Assembly: GCA_022770365.1 (NCBI GenBank)
Contig: JALEHU010000069.1
Span: 1 to 64,000 of the forward strand
Direction: 5' to 3'
Length of the DNA: 64,000 bases
DNA from: Blautia sp.
Lineage (GTDB): Bacteria; Bacillota; Clostridia; Lachnospirales; Lachnospiraceae
Shown piece by piece: positions 60,161 through 64,000 of this stretch. A model generated the notes under the pieces. It searched no databases and had not been told where the DNA came from. It saw nothing but the letters and a program-made list of their open reading frames with translations. Within the stretch, counting starts at the first letter, position 1; the number at the start of each line of letters is the position of its first letter. Position numbers and translations under genes: made by a program.

Positions 60161-60883
60161 ATGCAGAATGCATTTTCCCGTATGGAAATACTTGTGGGAG
60201 AAGAGGGCGTGAATAAACTTGCTTCTGCAAGAATCGCAGTGTTTGGACTGGGGGGTGTGGGTTCCTATGTTGTTGAAGCTCTTGCCCGATGCGGTGTTGG
60301 AGGTCTGACACTTGTGGATCATGATACGGTTTCCCTGACGAATATCAATCGTCAGCTTTATGCACTTCGTTCAACCGTCGGCAAAAGCAAAGTACAGATT
60401 GCAAAAGAGAGAATCCGTGACATTGATGAAAATATTCTGGTGCATACTTATGAGACTTTTTATAATGAAGATACAGCAGGAATGTTTGATTTTCATTCTT
60501 TTGATTATGTGGTGGATGCCATCGATACAGTGACTTCCAAGCTGCTTTTGATTCAAAAAGCCAAAGAATGCGGGACACCGATCCTGTCCAGTATGGGAAC
60601 CGGAAATAAGCTGAATCCGTCACGCTTTGAAATCACGGATATTTCCAAGACCAGTGTCTGTCCGCTGGCTAAGGTTATGCGTGTGGAACTGCGCAGGCGC
60701 GGTATCCGCAAAGTGAAAGTGCTGTATTCCAGGGAACGTCCCGTAAAAGGTTTCGAGACAGAAGAGAAAAAAGGAAATACAGACCGGCCGGTACCGGGAA
60801 GTATTTCTTTTGTACCCAGTGTAGCGGGACTTATGATTGCCGGGGAAGTTGTAAGGGATCTTCTTGAGATTCCGGCAAAATAA
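60161..60883 (+). CDS. tcdA: tRNA threonylcarbamoyladenosine dehydratase (ThiF/TcdA family)
   Basis: RIAVFGLGGVGSYVVEALARCGVGGLTLVDHDTVSLTNINRQLYAL. Confidence 0.9.
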   Translation: MQNAFSRMEILVGEEGVNKLASARIAVFGLGGVGSYVVEALARCGVGGLTLVDHDTVSLTNINRQLYALRSTVGKSKVQIAKERIRDIDENILVHTYETFYNEDTAGMFDFHSFDYVVDAIDTVTSKLLLIQKAKECGTPILSSMGTGNKLNPSRFEITDISKTSVCPLAKVMRVELRRRGIRKVKVLYSRERPVKGFETEEKKGNTDRPVPGSISFVPSVAGLMIAGEVVRDLLEIPAK

Positions 60884-60924
60884 GACATTAGTAATTTAGT
60901 ATAGAAAGATTGAGGTTGATATCT

Positions 60925-61836
60925 GTGAAGCAGGAAATCAAACAGCGATTTTGTGCGATTTTGGGAGAAGAGAGAGTTCTTATAGAGGAACCGATGGAGC
61001 GTCATACGACATTCCGTATCGGAGGCCCTGCGGATTATTTTCTGATCCCTGAGACTTATGAAGAAATCAGAGACATTCTGAAAATATGCGCTGAAGAGGA
61101 GCTTCCGTATTTTTTTCTCGGAAACGGAAGCAACCTTCTGGTAAGCGACAGGGGATATCGCGGTGTGATCATTCAGACATTCCGCAATCTTTCCGGTGTG
61201 ACTGTTGAAGAGAACAAAATCCGCGCCGCATCCGGAGCACTTCTTTCTTCCATTGCAGCGGCGGCCAAAAATGCTTCACTGACTGGCTTTGAGTTTGCAG
61301 GAGGGATTCCCGGCACTCTTGGAGGAGCGGTTGTGATGAATGCGGGCGCTTATGGCGGAGAAATGAAAGATGTTCTTGAAGAAGTGACTGTTATGGACAG
61401 GGAAGGGCAGATTCTTACTCTGAAAGCCGAAGACCTTGAGATGGGATATCGCACCAGTATCGTAAAGAAAGCGGGATACCTTGTTCTGGAAGCAGTGATC
61501 GCTCTGAGAGAAGGCGATCAGGAACAGATCAGAGAGAGGATGCGGGAACTGACGGAGCAGCGTATCAGCAAGCAGCCTCTGGAATATCCAAGTGCAGGAA
61601 GTACATTTAAGCGTCCGGAGGGATATTTTGCCGGAAAGCTGATCATGGACTGCGGGCTGCGTGGGTATCGTGTAGGCGGTGCACAGGTATCTGAGAAACA
61701 CTGCGGATTTGTCATCAATGCGGGAGGAGCAACTGCTGAGGATGTACGTACGCTTATGCAGAATGTTTCCGATATGGTATATGACAGGTTTGGAGTGACA
61801 CTGGAGCCGGAAGTGAAGTTCCTGGGAGAATTCTGA
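60925..61836 (+). CDS. murB: UDP-N-acetylmuramate dehydrogenase
   Basis: HTTFRIGGPADYFLIP, FLGNGSNLLVSD, GIPGTLGGAVVMNAGAYGGEM, AGSTFKRPEG; start at GTG (ORF track opens at TTG 60910). Confidence 0.95.
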   Translation: MKQEIKQRFCAILGEERVLIEEPMERHTTFRIGGPADYFLIPETYEEIRDILKICAEEELPYFFLGNGSNLLVSDRGYRGVIIQTFRNLSGVTVEENKIRAASGALLSSIAAAAKNASLTGFEFAGGIPGTLGGAVVMNAGAYGGEMKDVLEEVTVMDREGQILTLKAEDLEMGYRTSIVKKAGYLVLEAVIALREGDQEQIRERMRELTEQRISKQPLEYPSAGSTFKRPEGYFAGKLIMDCGLRGYRVGGAQVSEKHCGFVINAGGATAEDVRTLMQNVSDMVYDRFGVTLEPEVKFLGEF

Positions 61837-61855
61837 TAAATACAGGAGAGAAAAG

Positions 61856-62734
61856 ATGCGTTTTGTGATTGTAACAGGTCTGTCCGGTGCCGGCAAGACA
61901 ACAGCACTGAAGATGCTGGAGGATGTCAGATACTTTTGCGTGGATAATCTTCCGATACCATTGGTTGAAAAGTTTGTTTCACTGATGGCCGGCGGTCAGG
62001 GAACGGATGTGGAGAATGTGGCAATCGGTATTGATGCCAGGAGCGGCCGGTCACTGGGGGAGCTGGAAGATGTTCTGAACCATATGCAGAAAATCGGTTA
62101 TAAATATGAAATCCTGTTTTTGGATGCCGAGGATCACGTTTTGGTAAAACGGTATAAAGAAACGAGACGAAGTCATCCGCTTGCCATGAATGGCCGTGTG
62201 GATGACGGTATCCGCCTGGAGAGAGAGAAGATTAAATTTCTCAAAGACAGAGCGGACTACATTATAGATACGACACACCTTCTTACCAGAGAACTGAAGA
62301 AGGAGATTGAAAAAATATTTGTGGATAATACAGGATTTCATAATATGGTGATTTCTGTATTGTCTTTTGGATTCAAATATGGAATACCTGCTGATGCAGA
62401 TCTTGTGTTTGATGTACGATTTCTTCCGAATCCTTATTATGTGGATGATCTGAGACCGCTTACAGGAATGGATGACGGAGTATATCATTATGTAATGGAT
62501 AACGATACAGCCCGGGAATTTGCAGAAAAGCTGGTGGATATGGTGAAATTCCTGATTCCCAATTATATTCGTGAAGGCAAGACGAATCTGGTCATAGGGA
62601 TAGGTTGTACCGGCGGCAAGCACCGTTCTGTGACACTTGCCAGAGTTCTGTATGAACGCCTGTCGGAGACGAAAGAGTATGGACTGCGTCTGGAACACCG
62701 GGATATCAGCAGAGATGCCATTGTGAAATTATAA
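61856..62734 (+). CDS. rapZ: RNase adapter RapZ (YvcJ)
   Basis: IVTGLSGAGKTTALKMLEDVRYFCVDNLPIPL, FDVRFLPNPYYVDDLRPLTG, GIGCTGGKHRSV. Confidence 0.96.
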   Translation: MRFVIVTGLSGAGKTTALKMLEDVRYFCVDNLPIPLVEKFVSLMAGGQGTDVENVAIGIDARSGRSLGELEDVLNHMQKIGYKYEILFLDAEDHVLVKRYKETRRSHPLAMNGRVDDGIRLEREKIKFLKDRADYIIDTTHLLTRELKKEIEKIFVDNTGFHNMVISVLSFGFKYGIPADADLVFDVRFLPNPYYVDDLRPLTGMDDGVYHYVMDNDTAREFAEKLVDMVKFLIPNYIREGKTNLVIGIGCTGGKHRSVTLARVLYERLSETKEYGLRLEHRDISRDAIVKL

Positions 62735-62750
62735 AAAGTGAGGTTGGAAA

Positions 62751-63701
62751 ATGTCTTTTTCAGGGATGGTGAAAGAAGAACTTTCCAAACAGATCAGCTC
62801 TGCCCGTCACTGCAGAATCGCAGAAACAGCTGCTCTTTTAAGCTCAGGCGGACGGCTGACGGAGGCTGGACATCTGAAACTTCAGATGGAAAATGACACA
62901 GTTATAAGAAAGTACTTTACATTATTAAGAAAAACCTTTAATATAGAAACAGAAATATCTATCCGTGAGAGCAGTAACCAGAAGAAAGGGCAGGTTTATT
63001 ACGTGGAGCTGTCCGATGAGAAACAGGTTCAGGAGGTACTTCAGGGAACGAAACTCACTTCGGAGGATGCGGACGGAGGAATGCTTTTTTTCGGTAATGG
63101 ACTCGTCACTCAGCAGAACTGTTGCAAAAGAGCATTTATCCGTGGTGCTTTTCTTGCATCGGGGTCTATCAGTGATCCCCGTAAGGGCTATCATTTTGAG
63201 ATCGTATGTGCAGATGAAAGAAAGGCACAGCAACTGCAGGATATTATCCGCAGCTTCCAGATTGACGCAAAAATCGTGCAGCGTAAGAAATCATATGTGG
63301 TCTATGTGAAAGAAGGCGATCAGATAGTGGATATGCTGGCGCTTATGGAGGCAAACGTTGCACTGATGAATCTGGAGAATATCCGGATTCTGAAAGAAAT
63401 GCGCAATACTGTGAACCGGAAGGTGAACTGTGAAACTGCGAATATCAATAAGACGGTGAATGCAGCTGTGAAGCAGATGGAAGACATTAAACTGATTGAG
63501 AAAACAACAGGTTTTCAAAACCTGAATGAAGGTCTTGCCGAGATCGCTGAACTAAGGCTGCAGTACCCGGAGGCTACACTAAAAGAATTAGGTATGATGT
63601 TGAACCCGCAGGTTGGGAAATCAGGTGTTAACCACAGGTTGCGTAAACTGAGTAAAATAGCAGATGATTTGCGGGAAAACAACAAGGAGGAGTTATTATG
63701 A
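62751..63701 (+). CDS. whiA: DNA-binding protein WhiA
   Basis: LAGLIDADG-like N-domain (RGAFLASGSISDPRKGYHFEI) and C-terminal HTH (LRLQYPEATLKELGMMLNPQVGKSGVNHRLRKLSKIADDLR). Confidence 0.95.
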   Translation: MSFSGMVKEELSKQISSARHCRIAETAALLSSGGRLTEAGHLKLQMENDTVIRKYFTLLRKTFNIETEISIRESSNQKKGQVYYVELSDEKQVQEVLQGTKLTSEDADGGMLFFGNGLVTQQNCCKRAFIRGAFLASGSISDPRKGYHFEIVCADERKAQQLQDIIRSFQIDAKIVQRKKSYVVYVKEGDQIVDMLALMEANVALMNLENIRILKEMRNTVNRKVNCETANINKTVNAAVKQMEDIKLIEKTTGFQNLNEGLAEIAELRLQYPEATLKELGMMLNPQVGKSGVNHRLRKLSKIADDLRENNKEELL

Positions 63702-63952
63702 TTAAAAAACCAATCACTATTAATCTTTCTACTGGCCTGGAGGCACGCCCGGTAGCACAGCTTGTACAGGTGGCAAGTCAGTTCAACAGCGAGATTTATG
63801 TCGAGATTGGAAAAAAGAGAGTTAATGCAAAGAGTATCATGGGTATGATGACCCTTGGACTGGATGCAGGAGAAGAAATCACTCTTTCTGCCAACGGCGA
63901 AGACGAAGAGGCAGCGATGTCCAGTATTGAGAAGTATTTAAGCAATCAGTAA
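63698..63952 (+). CDS. HPr family phosphocarrier, Crh-like with Glu at the His15 position
   Basis: LSTGLEARPVAQLVQVASQF (GLHARP to GLEARP), VNAKSIMGMMTLGL retains the Ser46 region; follows whiA as B. subtilis crh does. Confidence 0.88.
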   Translation: MIKKPITINLSTGLEARPVAQLVQVASQFNSEIYVEIGKKRVNAKSIMGMMTLGLDAGEEITLSANGEDEEAAMSSIEKYLSNQ

Positions 63953-64000
63953 TTGAATACTAAAGGAAGCAGAGAAATTTATAATCATAATTTGTGGCTG

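Noticed and set aside
1-64000. rRNA, tRNA, prophage, IS transposase, restriction-modification or toxin-antitoxin loci
   Set aside because: No sequence signatures for any of these were seen; the T-box contains tRNA-interacting motifs but is not a tRNA.

Overview
This 64-kb window looks like a chromosomal segment of a spore-forming, gut-type Lachnospiraceae bacterium (Blautia/Dorea-like by protein resemblance; inference). Most of it is ordinary housekeeping: citrate synthase, thiamine salvage (TPP riboswitch-thiW-thiM), clpB with a CIRCE site, helD, hslO, nadE, addAB, T-box-valS, an LtaS-like enzyme, folC, spoIIAA-AB-sigF, a spoVA cluster, tcdA, and murB-rapZ-whiA-crh-like. The most unusual signal is a family of long, nearly palindromic intergenic elements. 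There is one full copy of about 420 bp (35485-35904), one copy lacking the distal right arm next to the addAB promoter (26467-~26835), and one 65-bp copy consisting only of the tips (8716-8780). The two long copies share a 73-nt central core with a single mismatch, while their arms are more diverged. The three copies keep the same left/right asymmetry at their ends where both ends are present. Other points of interest are a pseudoknot-like leader upstream of queT, two HPr-fold proteins lacking the phosphorylatable His (one with Glu in its place), a very long coiled-coil FtsX-type permease, several deletion-derived gene remnants or fusions (degV, MATE, marR::ABC, a second Uma2), and unannotated small ORFs translationally coupled to clpB and folC. 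All coordinates were read by eye from the sequence. No database searches or folding calculations were run.
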